From: Solen grandis
Lineage: Eukaryota > Mollusca > Bivalvia > Adapedonta > Solenidae
NCBI GenBank assembly: GCA_021229015.1
Contig: CM037782.1
Coordinates: 59,197,514-59,261,513 of the forward strand
Length of the DNA stretch: 64,000 nt
Direction of reading: 5' to 3'
The notes beneath the pieces were generated by a model. That model worked only from the letters and a program-made list of their open reading frames with translations, ran no database searches and had not been told where the DNA came from. Below are positions 12,401-24,344 of this stretch, one piece after another (the first letter of the stretch is position 1; each line of letters begins with the position of its first letter). The translations under genes and the position numbers were made by a program.

Positions 12401-12692
12401 CTGTCCCTGGTGACTGAGGGGTTAAAACGTCCGCCTCTAGAACAGGAGGTCATGAGCTTCATCCCTGACTGCTACATATCAAAATCGTTAAAACTGGTAT
12501 TGCATAATTATACAAAGGGTAGTTCATGACTGGCCAGCTCGGTGTCAGGATAATGTGACTTGGTATGGTATCATACCACATGTCTACTGCATGATACTGC
12601 AATGTGGCTGCATTTCATCTGTCTCAAGTAGATATAGTCTCCAGTGAATGAAATATTGTTAATGAGATGTTAAACTCAACAAGCAACAAACA
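12401..12692 (+). mobile_element. SINE family 2, near full length, diverged
   Basis: The tRNA-like head (CTGTCCCTGGTGACTGAGGG, a worn box A region) is followed by the AGGAGGTCATGAGC segment, the core TCAGGATAATGTGACTTGGT and GGTATCATACCACATGTCTA, and a tail with AAATATTGTTAATGAG, TTAAACTCAAC and CAA-rich 3' end. Several CpG and box B positions have changed, so the copy is old. I found no clear flanking duplication. Confidence 0.8.
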
Positions 12693-13560
12693 AGACCTGA
12701 TGGTATTATGGACATTTTTTTATTTATTTATTATTTATTAGTTTTTTTTCATCAATAGTAAGTCAAAGGTTAAGGTCAAATGCCTAATGAAGAGGTGCAT
12801 CCACTCGTTTTGAAGTATTCTCTCTGATTAAAAGGGTTACTTTTCTTTCTATTTTTTTTAAATTACTTTATTCCAATGTATGCATATAGGAAAAGCAACA
12901 TTTTTTTTAATGGAAACAAGAGGAAATCCTAAAATTTTCAAGGAACAAATTTTACTCAAGAATACAATATGTCAAGTATTCCATGCCCTATCAGATTTGG
13001 CTGGTTGTGCGAGTTATTTCACAGGAAATACTGTTTTATGAATGTGTGCATTTCAGAAAACTCTCTTAAAGACATTCAGCTACTAAAACAACATGCAAAA
13101 AAGGAGGAAGAAAATAAATCATTCAGTAGTGTTAACGTTTCCAGAAGCAGTGGCTACTGTCAGTCTACTTTTAAAGACAGCATTATTTCAAGGTCTTCTA
13201 AATATTTCAGAAAAAAAAAAACAATATGAAAAACACTATGAAACAGCACATTCTGACCTTTCAAATCATTAATATCCATTTGCAAATTGACTAAATGAAT
13301 ATGAATGGACTAAATTTACAAGGTATATAAAACAAGTTTGTTTTTTTTTCTCATTTTTTTTAAGTAGCGACTGTATAGAATTGAGCTACAATATGGTATA
13401 AGCAAAGAGAGGAGACCCTAATTAGTACTCAATCTTTTGTTTTAATTGTAGGCTATTTTAGACAATGCTTAATCCTCTCCACTTGATAATAAATTTACAT
13501 ATATAGAATGACAAAAAACAACAACAGCGATTTTGATTGATATCCCCAACCAAAAGGTTA
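12693..13560. other. AT-rich stretch without recognised genes
   Basis: No repeat or gene recognised beyond a short TTTA-rich run at 12718-12740. An 86-codon plus frame at 12969-13229 has no domain I know. Confidence 0.4.
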
Positions 13561-13812
13561 AACAAGAGCACCACATACAGATGCCAATGCTCATCTTTTT
13601 TTTCTTTTGTTTTTTTTTTGTTGTTATTGTTTTTGTGTCAAAATGGACCCAAGAGTTATGGCCCTTGATGAGAATGTAGCCCTTGTGATAGTGAACAAGA
13701 ATATAAAGTTTGAAGACAGTTTATTATTTTAGAAGTTAAGGCCAAGATTATTCACCATGACAATGCCACTGACAATGACACTGGAGTAACTAGAGCTATC
13801 ATTGAAGGTGAT
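13561..13812 (+). mobile_element. Short element of the AACAAGAG group, family E
   Basis: It begins AACAAGAGCACCACATACAG and ends near GGAGTAACTAGAGCTATCAT, just before the left terminus of the next element. It holds one copy of the GTTATGGCCC box and a degenerate GACAATGACACTGG tract where related elements carry a GAC microsatellite. It has only one module, and a T-rich run near the start. Family assignment is by structure only. Confidence 0.5.
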
Positions 13813-15394
13813 TAATACCCCTGCAAAATGCTTTGATACAGGAGAAGCCAGACTTCAGGTGGAGCATAGATAAGAACCTCTATACATAGTATATTGGTTA
13901 TGATAGTAGGTAATAAGTAAGTAAAGTCTTTATATAAAGTGGATAGAGAATCAGTTATGGTTGTTTGGCACAGTAGTTTAAAAGTGTAAGAGTTACAGTT
14001 CTTGGAAACTGCACCTCTCCTAGTCACCATCTGTTTACATTTCTAGTTTCAAATAATACCTTGTATAATTTCAGAGTTATGTTCTTGAAAAGAAAAAAAG
14101 AATTAAACAAAGGGATATAATTAAACAAGAGGGCCAAGATGGCCCTGTGTCACTCACCTGAGTAAGATGGCTGTGTTAGGCATAATGACAAAAAATCTGG
14201 CATCTAAAGTGTTTTTCTAACATTTGACTAAGTAACCTTCATATTGATCCTACCTGAATTTGCACTCAACTGGGAATTCATGCAGTCATCATTCATATCA
14301 AGTTTAATGAAGACTGGGACAAAAATGTAGGCCTCTAGAGTGTTCACAAGATTTTTCTAAGATTTGACCTGGTGACCTAGTTTTTGATCCCATATGACTC
14401 AATTTCGAACTCATACAAGATATGATGTAGGCAAACATCCTGACCAAATTTTATGAAGATTGGGCCAAAACTGTGGCCTCTAGAGTGTTCACAAGGTTTT
14501 TCCAGGATTTGACCTGGTGACCTAGTTTTTGACCCCACATGACCCAATTTCGAACTCATCCGAGATATCATGTCAACAAACACCCTGACCAAGTTTCATG
14601 AAGATTGGGCCAAAACTGTGGCCTCTAGAGTGTTCACAAGCAATTGTTGACGACGGACGACGGACAAAAGGCGATCACAAAAGCTCACCCGACCACAAGT
14701 GCTCAGGTGAGCTAAAAATGGGACCAGGTAGAGTTACAGTTCTTAGACACTGCACTCTTCCTAATCGTCATCTGTCTATATTTTAAGTTTTAAGTCAATA
14801 CCTTGTATAATATTTGAATAATGTTCCGGACAAGAAAAACAGAATTAACCAAAGGGAGATCATTCAGAAATGGGATTAGGGCAATAACTCTGCCATCCCT
14901 GAGACAACAAAGGTGAAATTTATGTCACGCACCTCTCCACCCGATTATCAATGCACATACAAAATTTGAACGGAATCAGTTAAAAAATGTAGAGGTAGTT
15001 CGCGTCACAAGATATTTAGAGTCGAATCAGGGGCAGTAAATCTGTTATCCTTGAGATAACTCAAGTGAAATTTATGTCACGCACCTCTCCACCTGATTAT
15101 CAATGCACACACAAAATATGAACTGAATCGGTTCAGAAATGTAGAAATATTTCGCGTCACAATATATTTAGAGTCAAATCAGGGGCAATAACTCTGTTGA
15201 GATAATTCAAGTAAAATTTATGTCACACACCTCTCCACCTGATTATCAATGCACACATAAAATTTGGACTGAATCAGTTAAGAACTGTAGAAGTAGTTTG
15301 CGTCACAAGTTTTTGGGATGGACAGGCAGACCAATAGACCGACAGACTGTCTCCTTTATACCCCCTCTCAAATTTCGTTTTCCAGGGGTGTAAT
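13813..15394 (+). mobile_element. Tandem-module element family G, interrupted by family A
   Basis: The left end TAATACCCCTGCAAAATG and the right end TTTTCCAGGGGTGTAATGA are inverted copies of each other. Between them lie modules that repeat GAGTTACAGTTCTTGG (twice, with TTCTTAGAC in the second) and then three copies of ATTTATGTCACGCACCTCTC about 150 bp apart, each with a GGGCAATAACTCT-type box. A short GACAGGCAGACC-type tract precedes the 3' hairpin. A family A element sits inside at 14124-14717. No protein is encoded. Confidence 0.75.
14124..14717 (+). mobile_element. Hairpin element family A, 145-bp modules, nested in family G
   Basis: 5' tag AACAAGAGGGCCAAGATGGC then CACTCACCTGAG; 3' end is a GACGACGGACGACGGACA tract followed by a hairpin, AAAGCTCACC to GTGCTCAGGTGAGC, and AAAAA. 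The module is marked by GGCCTCTAGAGTGTTCAC at 14330, 14475 and 14620, exactly 145 bp apart. The 3' hairpin arm repeats the CTCACCTGAG of the 5' end, as expected of Helentron/pearl-like elements. The 71-codon frame here is incidental. Confidence 0.85.
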
Positions 15395-16645
15395 GACAAT
15401 AACTTGACTTTTTTTTCTTTTGAAAAACAGACAAGCTAATAAATTAGGACCATGCTCTAAGTCTTAAAGATATTGAAAATCACACTCACAGTCAAACTCA
15501 AACTCGGACTTAAGTTTGATTAATGAGGGGTGTTCTCATCGTATTTTAAGCCTACTCTCAGCTAAGTCAAATGTCATATTTAATTATGCTTGAGACAGTG
15601 TCTGAAAACATTTTGTAATACTCAAAATAAAGCATTAGCATGGTTTTCTTGAGTGAATTTTTTTTTTCTGAGAACATCCCTCAAAATCATATGCAGGCTT
15701 TGAACAAATTACTCAAGTATTTTTCAAGGACACTGGGCCACATCTCTTTTAATCTTCTATTAGATGTCACTTTATTGAAGCTTAACTGTTCTATGGCCTT
15801 GACCTATGACCTTGACCATATACTCAAGATCAAAACTAGAACTGTCGCCTAAGGGCTTACTAATACCCCCCCGCAAGTGTTTTTGTCAAACATGGCTTTG
15901 GAGCATGAAATCAGAATTCTTGTATGCAACACTCCATCTTAATATACAGAGGACATATGTGCCAACTACCTAGAAATCTAGTTATCCTATGTTTTACATA
16001 CATATGGGTATATGTATGTCTATGGATCAATAACAGTAAGATTCACTGAAATCCATCAATTGTTTAGGCAAAAAAAACTGTCGCCTATGGGCAACTTAAT
16101 AGTAACGTAATTTTTGTTTTTTAGAAAATTAAGAACAAAAGAATATGTTCTATCTTTATTTAAGTATTACTTAGCATTATAAGTATTGTTGGTGGAATAA
16201 GAGCCAGATCATTTACTGGAAAAATGATGAGACATTCCTGTTTTCTGTCATTGGGGTTGAAGGCCCAGCTTAAGTTTCATAAAAGTCAGTCAAGAAATGA
16301 ATTAATGAATTCAATAAGACTAAGCAAATCAAAACGCATATTTAAAGATTAGTAATAGTGACTCATTTCTAAACATATGGGTTCAGGAAGCCATACATTA
16401 AAAAACAACCAGTATTTTTGTTTAAAAGTCAGGTGTATACAATAACAATTACTTCAAGAATCCAATACTTACATGCAATCATGAAATGATAGCACAAATG
16501 AAGTAATCACATCAGTATGCATATGTTTATCCATAAACACTAATCCTTGTGTTGGACTGTTTATATGACACAATCATCAAGCTTGTATATACTGGCAAGA
16601 TCACACATTTGAAAATTAACTAATTCTTCTTGAGGCTTTAACTTA

Positions 16646-16745
16646 TTGTTTGTTTGTTGGATTTAATGTTCCACCCACATTATTTTTGTAAACTGAAGAC
16701 AATGTCTACTTTGAACAGATACAATGCTGCCACATTTCAGAATCC
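16646..16745 (-). repeat. 3' portion of SINE family 2 inside family D
   Basis: GTTTGTTTGTTGGATTTAAT, then AATGTCTACTTTGAACAG and TGCTGCCACATTTCAG, are the tail and distal body of family 2 read on the minus strand. Head and core are absent. It separates the two copies of the 180-bp block of the surrounding element. Confidence 0.75.
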
Positions 16746-17032
16746 CATTTGATTTTTTAATAAGTCATCCATGTCTGTATCTTCTTTGGCATTGGATCCA
16801 TGGTAAAAACACGGCTTTTGAGCATGCAATCAGATTCTTGCATACAACACTCCATCTTAATACGTATATAGAGGACATATGTGCCAACTACATGGAAATC
16901 TAGTGATCCTTTGTAACACATACCTATGGATATACCTATGTCTATGGATAAATATCATTAAGATTCACTGAAATCTATCAATGGAAGAAAATTGTAAAAC
17001 AAATACCATCAAAGGGACATATCTTTAAAACA

Positions 17033-17050
17033 GGGGGGAGGGGGGGGGGG
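17033..17050. repeat. G-rich run
   Basis: GGGGGGA followed by ten G residues lies in the first, atypical module of the family D array. Such a run is prone to sequencing and replication error. Confidence 0.8.
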
Positions 17051-18512
17051 TAACCCAATGTTATATAGAAAAAGCGCTACTACAATGTCTAAGGTTGAAT
17101 GACAGCAAGTTTCATTGAAATCCCTCCAGTAGTTTAGGAGGAGTAGTCTGCAGAAAATTGTAAAGCAAAAATCATCAAAGGGGCATAACTATAAAAAAGG
17201 GAGGTAATCCAATGGGAGGAGTAGTCTGCAGAAAATTGTAAAGCAAAAATCATCAAAGGGGCATAACTATAATAAAGGGAGGTAATCCAATGTTATATAA
17301 CTAACACATGCTTCTACAATGTCTAAGGATGAATGGCAGCAAGTTTCATCAAAATCCTTCCAGTAGTTTAGGCGAAGTAGTCCGCAGAAGTTTGTAATGC
17401 AAAAATCATCAAAGGGGCATAACTTGGAAAATAGGGGAGGTAACCAAATGATATATAGATAACGCGCTTATACAATGTCTAAGGATCACTGCCAGCAAGT
17501 TTCATCAAAATCCTTCCAGTAGTTTAGAAGGAGTAGTCCGCAGAAGTTTGTAATGCAAAAATCATCAAAGGGGCATAACTTGGTAAATAGGGGAGGTAAC
17601 TCAATCTATATAGATGTCTAAGGATCATTGCCAGTAAGTTTCATCAAAATCCTTCCAGTAGTTTCTTGGTAAAAGGGGAGGTAACTCAATGCTATATAGA
17701 TAACGCGCTGCTACAATGTCTAAGGATCATTGACAGCAAGTATCATTAAAATCCTTCCAGTAGTTTAGGCGGAGTAGTCCGCAGAAGTTTGTAATGCAAA
17801 AATCATCAAAGGGGCATAAATTGGTAAATAGGGGAGGTAACCAAATGATATATAGATAACGCGCTTATACAATGTCTAAGGATCATTGACAGCAAGTATC
17901 ATTAAAATCCTTCCAGTAGTTTAGGCGGAGTAGTCCGCAGAAGTTTGTAATGCAAAAATCATCAAAGGGGCATAAATTGGTAAATAGGGGAGGTAACCAA
18001 ATGATATATAGATAACGCGCTTATACAATGTCTAAGGATCATTGCCAGCAAGTTTCATCAAAATCCTTCCAGTAGTTTAGGCGGAGTAGTCCGCAGAAGT
18101 TTGTAATGCAAAAATCATCAAAGGGGCATAACTTGGTAAATAGGGGAGGTAACTCAATGCTATATAGATAACGCGCTGCTACAATGTCTAAGGATCATTG
18201 ACAGCAAGTATCATTAAAATCCTTCCAGTAGTTTAGGCGGAGTAGTCCGCAGAAGTTTGTAATGCAAAAATCATCAAAGGGGCATAACTTGGTAAATAGG
18301 GGAGGTAACTCAATGCTATATAGATAACGCGCTAATACAATGTCTAAGGATCATTGCCAGCAAGTTTCATCAAAATCCTTCCAGAAGTTTAGGAGGAGTA
18401 GTCCGCAGAATTTTGTGTCTACAGACGGACGGACGGACAGACGGACGGACGGACGGACGGACAACCTGATTCCAGTATACCCCCCCCTAACTTCGTTGCG
18501 GGGGGGTATAAC

Positions 18513-19244
18513 AATGCTTTTGGATAATCCATTACACATTCTGTACGTTTCCTTAAAGTTTTGAGAGGCTACCATCAAACTGTTGTCTGCGTTAGATTTT
18601 GGCAGGAACCAAAATTTGTTGAAGAACAATTGGACCATTTTACAGAGAGATGGCTTGATGGTAAACCAGAAGTCTCCTCTGGTGAAACTAGTAGGAGACT
18701 AGACACAGTTAATCATTCATGCACTGAAAGATTTCTTTCTTTTTACACAGTAAAATATCCACATGAAAGAAGCCAGATAAAGTGTTTCTAAAAACGTTTT
18801 ACATACTTCCAGGGAGTTCTGCAGTAATCAATGTCCATCAATCCACTATCTCATATTGTTCATTATAGAAATATATTACGTTCCAAATCAGATAAAATTT
18901 TGAAATAGCTGACTTAGTTTCTAATGAAATAAACATAAAAGCAAAAGCATCTTGGGCCATTTTGTATAACACAAATACCGAGCTATCTATCAGGGAAATC
19001 CTTCCAGAGATGAAGATTAGCTAGGAGGATGGGAATAAATCAACTCCCGGCAACATTTCTAGATTTGCAGCTGATAAGGATAAAAAGGGAACAAGTTTGT
19101 TGCAAAGTAAATGACAGAGCAGTTATGTAAACACCCTGTTAAAGTCAGCGTTTTTTTCCAGTCCTGTCAACTCCAATTATTTAGTACAAATTAGTGGGGG
19201 GAAGCTCCCTACTGTTATTTATGCAGCATTTCCTTGATACTTCC
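18513..19244. other. Unassigned stretch
   Basis: A 76-codon plus frame (18561-18791) lies just after the family D element; I see no domain in it. The rest, to about 19200, is repeat-free and carries GCAGCTGATAAGGATAAAAA, a GATA-rich segment, so a regulatory role is possible but unsupported. Confidence 0.3.
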
Positions 19245-19267
19245 GGGGGGGGGGGGGGGGGGGGGGG
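19245..19267. repeat. Uninterrupted run of 23 G
   Basis: A homopolymer of 23 G follows CTTCC. It could form G-quadruplex structure, and its true length is uncertain because such runs are misread. Confidence 0.9.
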
Positions 19268-19561
19268 CAGCTGTTTTGCAAAATAGCTCAAATTGTGGAC
19301 CCCATTATGGAAATTGCTTTATAAATGCAGGATAAGAAGTCTGCCAAAGAAAAGACCTACCAACATAATGGCAAAATAATACAGATGGGGGGTGGGCTAG
19401 GCAGCAATATCTGAAATTGATTCATAATTTCACACAAGAACCACACACACCATTGTGCCTTGATTCACAAAATCATGAATCAACAGGGTTAAAAAGTTAA
19501 TGTAGAGGTCAAGGTCACATGGAAAGGTCAAGGTAACAATGACACTGTCAAAGGAAATATA

Positions 19562-20682
19562 TAGGACTGCTGCGAGTATCCGAGTACTCGGATATCCACA
19601 AATTCTGTCTGCAAATCGGGTACGAATATTTGCAACAGCGAAGATTGCTGGATCGCGATCTTTTCTTAAACACCTACATTAAATACTTTTTATAAAACTA
19701 TAATGAAATGAAAGTGAATATAAACAATGTTTTTCAAACCCAAAGTTGTTTTTACAAAATCGAAAGTAAAATAGGACAAACATGTAGAGCTAGCAATGCG
19801 GTGCGTCAGTAAAGATTCGAATTTATATCATCGGTACGATTTTGGCATACTGTAATAAGATTAGCGTTACCAAAAATATAATTCATTAATAAATCAAGAA
19901 TCAATCATTATCGAAAATTCGTCTTACATGTGTACATGAGGAAGATTCGGATGTAAATCACAGATATCAATACATCACGTTTCCAAAATCATTCCGGTAA
20001 ATAATTTTTGAATATAATATTAAATAGATTTAATGTTTATAAAGCTTAAGAATCGAGTGATATTGTAAGTAATCACTGTTATTTGAAATTCGAAACTGAT
20101 GTTAACTTTACTGAATGAATTGTCTGCAATTTGTAAACATGGCAGAGAAAAACAACTTTACAGAAATTCACCCACGAAGCACACATCAAATGTATAGAAA
20201 TACTTTGGTATTTCTACCCAAGATGAAAAATTTGTAAAACCTGCAACTATAATGTTGCATATACTGGCGGTACAACTAACCTGTCAAATCACCTAAAAAT
20301 GATACAACTTCAAAAATACAGGTAGGCTTTCGTAAATGTTACCAAAATTGAAAGTAAGCAAATTTTGTGTGTAGAATATAAACACGTTTTTATCAAAGCA
20401 GACAAATGATATTGGATCTTATCATTTGGCATTTGAATTCCATGTTTTTTACTGCAGAGCTTAAAGAGTTGCTCAGTTTAAAGTTACCATATACATGTAT
20501 ATTCATTACAGGTTTCACTTTTGTTATTATCAATAAAACTGTTTAAATTTCTTAATATAAGTTCTGTTTGTCTAAGGATTCTTTAAGGTTTAAACCAGTG
20601 ATTTGTGATCTGATCTGTGAATCGTCAGTCCCAGATCGTGGATCGGATCGGATCGTCACTTGCTCAACAATCCGCAGCTCTA
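19562..20682 (+). mobile_element. hAT-type DNA transposon, decayed, with 8-bp target duplication
   Basis: The termini TAGGACTGCTGCGAG (left) and CAATCCGCAGCTCTA (right) are imperfect inverted repeats. The insertion is flanked by a perfect 8-bp duplication GAAATATA at 19554-19561 and 20683-20690; 8 bp is diagnostic of the hAT superfamily. The interior contains a remnant BED zinc-finger exon (20186-20332). At 1121 bp it is too short for a complete hAT transposase. It sits between two 156-bp modules of family I. Confidence 0.88.
20186..20332 (+). pseudogene. Remnant of a hAT BED zinc-finger exon
   Basis: Reading from 20186 gives the BED-finger opening Ser-x-Val-stop-Lys-Tyr-Phe-Gly, where the stop (TAG at 20195) stands in the place of the usual Trp. 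After a one-base shift near 20235 the frame continues as Cys, then Ala-Tyr-Thr-Gly-Gly-Thr-Thr-Asn-Leu-Ser-Asn-His-Leu-Lys, the typical second half of the finger. A second zinc-binding Cys is not clearly kept and the final His reads as Gln. The block ends ACAG/GTAGGC, a plausible splice donor. BED fingers bind DNA in hAT transposases and in host ZBED proteins; the surrounding inverted repeats and 8-bp duplication favour a transposon origin. Non-functional. Confidence 0.82.
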
Positions 20683-22070
20683 GAAATATATCAAGGACTG
20701 ACTGCAAACCTTTCTGAGAGCAATAAGGAATAGAAGACAAGATAGTTTCATGGTCAGCACTTGAAATGGGAATATGACCCTCAACTGTAGAGGTCAATGT
20801 CATATGAAGGTCAATGTAACTCAGACAATGTCCAAAGAAGTATCAATAAAAACCAAAACTGTCAAAAAATAAGGAAAAGATATGGATTAGACAAGACTTA
20901 TTCCTGATGTGATGATTTCAGGGTCATTACTGAGGCAAAGGTGTATTTTTAAACTGTACTGATCAAGCTTAAAATAACTTTAGAGTCATATGAATGTCAA
21001 GGTCTAAATATCAGATTTATGATTAACTGTATCATGTGTGAAAGATAATACACATCATGTGTGATAAATAACTTGTGATGCAGCTTAAAAGAATGGTACA
21101 AGACAGTAGTTAGCTGAATCTGAAAATGCCGAGATAAATCAACAAAAGGCTAAACTGCGTTTCAAAACTTCAATGATTTTCCAAGGACTTGGTATCATAT
21201 AAAAGCATCCCTGGAAGCTGTGTTAAGCCCCATGTTTGTCCAGCACATTCAATATAATGTGAAATTGGACATCATCTGTTTGACAAAGGATGTTAGACAA
21301 GAACTCATTGATATATGTCCCCAAAGAGTTGCTTTGACACAGAACTGTTTTGTAGACTTGGGTGTTCCTTGGAAAACCATTTAAAAGTGTGTTCCCTACC
21401 CAACAGCTCTAAAACTGTTAAGAGTTATGAGTCTTGTAATCTGCACTATCTTTCACATGTTCTGTCTGTACTTTAGGTTCTGTCTGTATTTTAAGTTACA
21501 TGCCAGTGGGTTCAAATATCAATCCACCCAGGACAGAGTAACTATCTGAAAATCAAAAAATACCCCATTTTAACTATTTGAAAAATTCTGAGAAGATCAT
21601 GGATACCAAGTTATATGAATAACCATCAATCCAGGACAGAGTTAATGTCTGGAAACTGAAAAATACACCATTTTATGACCTTTGATTTGTGATTGTGACC
21701 CTGACTTTTGAGTTACAAACCTGTATCTTTCACTTGAGACTTTGTCTTCTCGAGGAGATCATTGATACATGTACCAAGTTATATAAATATCCATTCATCC
21801 AGGACAGAGTTAATGTCCGGAAACTGAAAAATACCCCATTTAATAACCTTTGATCTGTAATTGTGACCTTGACCTTTGAGTTACAAAACTTGATCTTTGC
21901 ACAACACTCTGTCTTCTCAAGGAGATCATTGATACCAAGTTATATAAATATCCATCCATCCAGGACAAGGAAAATGAATGGAAACAAAAATGAGGGGATG
22001 GTCTCACACACACACACAGATGGATGGTCTGATTTTATTATGCTTCCAAAGCTAGCTTTTGGGGCATAAA

Positions 22071-22857
22071 AACATTGGCTGACCAGATATATGACAGTGG
22101 ACTGTTTCCAAAAGTTCTGATTAAAGTTACTGGCTTAAATAAATCTTCCGACAACTTCCTGTTCCTATTCTTATATTTAGATGTTAAAATGAAAATGAAC
22201 TCATGTAAAACTGGGGTAACATTTTTTCCCCTTTTTTATTATCCTGAAAATATACTACTTTCATTATCCTTAGGTTTTTTCCCACTTTTAAAGTTTTAGG
22301 TGCATTGAAGCATATTTAACATTTATGATGTATAAATGTTTTCTTTTATAGCAAAATTATTCCGTTTTAGTATGATAAAAATAATGTTACTATAATAAGT
22401 AAGACTAATTCACACAGAAAAAATAACAACAAATATTTTAATGAGGCAAAAAATGAAAATATTTCTAAAGAACGAAGGTGAATTTACCAGATTTTATAAG
22501 ATATCTGTGAAGGGGATAGAATATTAAGAGAACAAAAAATCATGCATAATACAGTCTCAAGATATTACATCATGTGTTTAAAATATTGGAATAACCAGCT
22601 GCTGAAAGGACCCTTGATTGGTAAAACAATTAACAAAACTGTCCAGTATGCAAATGAGGCCCTTGACAACATGTTCAAATGAAGATGGCAATGCTATCTT
22701 TGAAGATCATGAATACAAAACCCGGTTGATAACTCTTATTATGCTAGTTGGACTTGTCCTTTCTTCATTTTGGACTGTACCATTAGTTGTTTATTGGGGA
22801 TGCTTGCTGAAAATGTATTGGGATGCTTGCTGAAAATGAATTAACTAAAAAAAAAAA
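22071..22857. other. AT-rich stretch without recognised genes
   Basis: Two plus frames of 71-74 codons (22075-22299 and 22618-22833) are open but show no domain. No repeat recognised. Confidence 0.4.
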
Positions 22858-22963
22858 CAACAGTGCAGACCATGATCAGACTGCACAGATGTGCAGGTTG
22901 ATCTTGGTCAGCACTGGTTGCAAAAGCAGTCACAAGTGCCCACTGCATTATAAGGGATAAAGA
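22858..22963 (-). repeat. Second TTAA hairpin MITE family, fragment
   Basis: GACCATGATCAGACTGCACA followed by TGTGCAGGTTGATCTTGGTC is a hairpin of about 20-bp imperfect arms. The segment ends CATTATAAGGGATAAA, the reverse complement of a worn TTAACCCTTATAATG terminus like that at 11210. Confidence 0.5.
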
Positions 22964-24015
22964 GAAACATTCAAATGAAGCATTATGAAAAGGATGCTAG
23001 ATGGGTAGACAATTCAACCCAGCTTCCTAGTGCTATTAATCATGGGGTAAAGGCAACAAGGGGAAAAAAAACTGTACAGCTTGATCTTTCAATTAATTTT
23101 CTCCTCTCTTTGGAAGAACCAACGCAGCAGCTGCAACATCTATTCCTCAGCCAGGATGCAAAAAAAAGGAGTTGGAAAAAAATCAGTCAAAATGTGCTGC
23201 GAGAAATGAAAGAGAGATTAAATCATGCAAGATTGTTCAATTAGAATGATTAAAAGATTTTCCTTTTTTTTTGAAATGATAATCAGTGTACGTCTGGTGT
23301 TTGGTTTATCATGTTTTTGATGTTGTTTAGATTTTGTACTTGACATCTGAGGTACACAATAAAACTGTTCATTTTCATTAATTAACTGCCTTAAGGTAAA
23401 AATTATATTCAGTGAATTAAGATGGAATATAAGTTCAGTTTTTTTTCTCATTTTTCTTTTGATAATTTCAGACTGAAAATGACTAAGTATCCCTCACCCA
23501 CTGCGGTATCTTTCAAGTTGTAATTTGACCGCACAAACTCTACATTTTTCCACATTTTATGACAAGTTTTCGATGCACTTCCTTTTTGCATATGCATGTG
23601 TGGTACTGAAGGCTATTTATTAATTAACCATTTAAGATAAAGGTTATTTGTCAGATATCTACAATTAATTAAGGAGTTATTGAAATATAATCAAATCTAA
23701 GATTTGATCATAAAATACTTCATAAGTGAATGAAAGAACCAATTCAAAACAAAGTGCCTAAGGAAGGCACTAAGTGTGAACAAATTAGATGCACCTAATT
23801 AATATATTTCACAAATAATCAACATTAATTGAATTTAGTACACTAGTAATGTACAAGATCCAAATTAGAAATTAATTATTTATTTCTTTGTCTGAAACCT
23901 ACTGTTTATGGAATGCCAATACTGTCCAATGTTGTTATATAATGTATCTTATTAAAGGTTATCCTAACTTACATAAATTCAATGCTATTTTGTCACAGTA
24001 CAAAGTTAACTTGTA
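22964..24015. other. AT-rich stretch with many TAATTA sites
   Basis: An 89-codon plus frame at 22975-23244 is polar and Lys/Gln/Leu-rich, without a known domain. From about 23610 to 23890 TTAATTAA- and AATTAATT-type words are unusually dense (at least eight), as in some homeodomain-bound enhancers or simply in AT-rich drift. Confidence 0.3.
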
Positions 24016-24155
24016 AATTTGTCCTGATATGTATTAAAGATGTATTCAGTCTATCATTTGTATATTTGTCCTGATATGTTTTAAAGATGTATTCAGCCTA
24101 TCATTTGTAAATTTGTCCTGATATGTTTTAAAGATGTATTCAGCCTATCATTTAT
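24013..24155. repeat. 47-bp tandem triplication
   Basis: GTCCTGATATGT starts at 24021, 24068 and 24115, exactly 47 bp apart, each followed by ATTCAG and CTATCATTT. The second and third units are nearly identical and the first differs at several bases. Confidence 0.9.
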
Positions 24156-24344
24156 CCCTACCAATTTTTTAAAGAAAGTTGAAACACTGTGTGAAAATAA
24201 AGCATGCAGCATTAATATCCCCCCCCAAAAAAAAAACAACAACAAAAAAACAGAAGATTGAGAAAGACAAAAATTATATTAACATAATGAAAATCTAAAA
24301 ACTTTTTAACTGACTGGTACACATAACAATTACCTAACAAAGAA

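Larger units (their letters stand above)
15839..18512 (+). mobile_element. Tandem-module element family D with 156-bp array
   Basis: The left end carries ATACCCCCCCGCAA (15863-15876) and the right end its exact reverse complement (18496-18509), which also folds with the preceding GTATACCCCCCC as a hairpin. A roughly 180-bp block starting near CACTCCATCTTAATA occurs twice (about 15928 and 16847), with a SINE fragment between. From about 17010 to 18420 run near-identical modules: CCGCAGAAGTTTGTAATGC falls at 17382, 17538, 17779, 17935, 18091, 18247 and 18403, a 156-bp period with one irregular step. A GGACGGACGGAC microsatellite follows at 18424-18463. No transposase found. Confidence 0.85.
19480..22070 (+). 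mobile_element. Tandem-module element family I, split by a hAT insertion
   Basis: Two early modules share GTAGAGGTCAAGGTCA (19502) and GTAGAGGTCAATGTCA (20787); after removing the 1129 bp added by the hAT insertion their spacing is 156 bp. Later modules share CAAGTTATATAAATATCC and CCAGGACAGAGTTAATGTC about 165-180 bp apart (about 21610 to 21970). The element ends with a short CA repeat, GATGGATGG, and the hairpin TATGCTTCCAAAGCT / AGCTTTTGGGGCATA at 22040-22068. The exact 5' boundary is uncertain. Confidence 0.65.

Noticed and set aside
18477..18510. Rho-independent terminator
   Set aside because: The hairpin with G/C runs is the 3' end of a mobile element in a eukaryotic genome; similar hairpins close the other families.
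22975..23244. 89-codon frame as a small gene
   Set aside because: No domain, no persuasive start context, A-runs that inflate Lys codons, and no splice sites tied to it.
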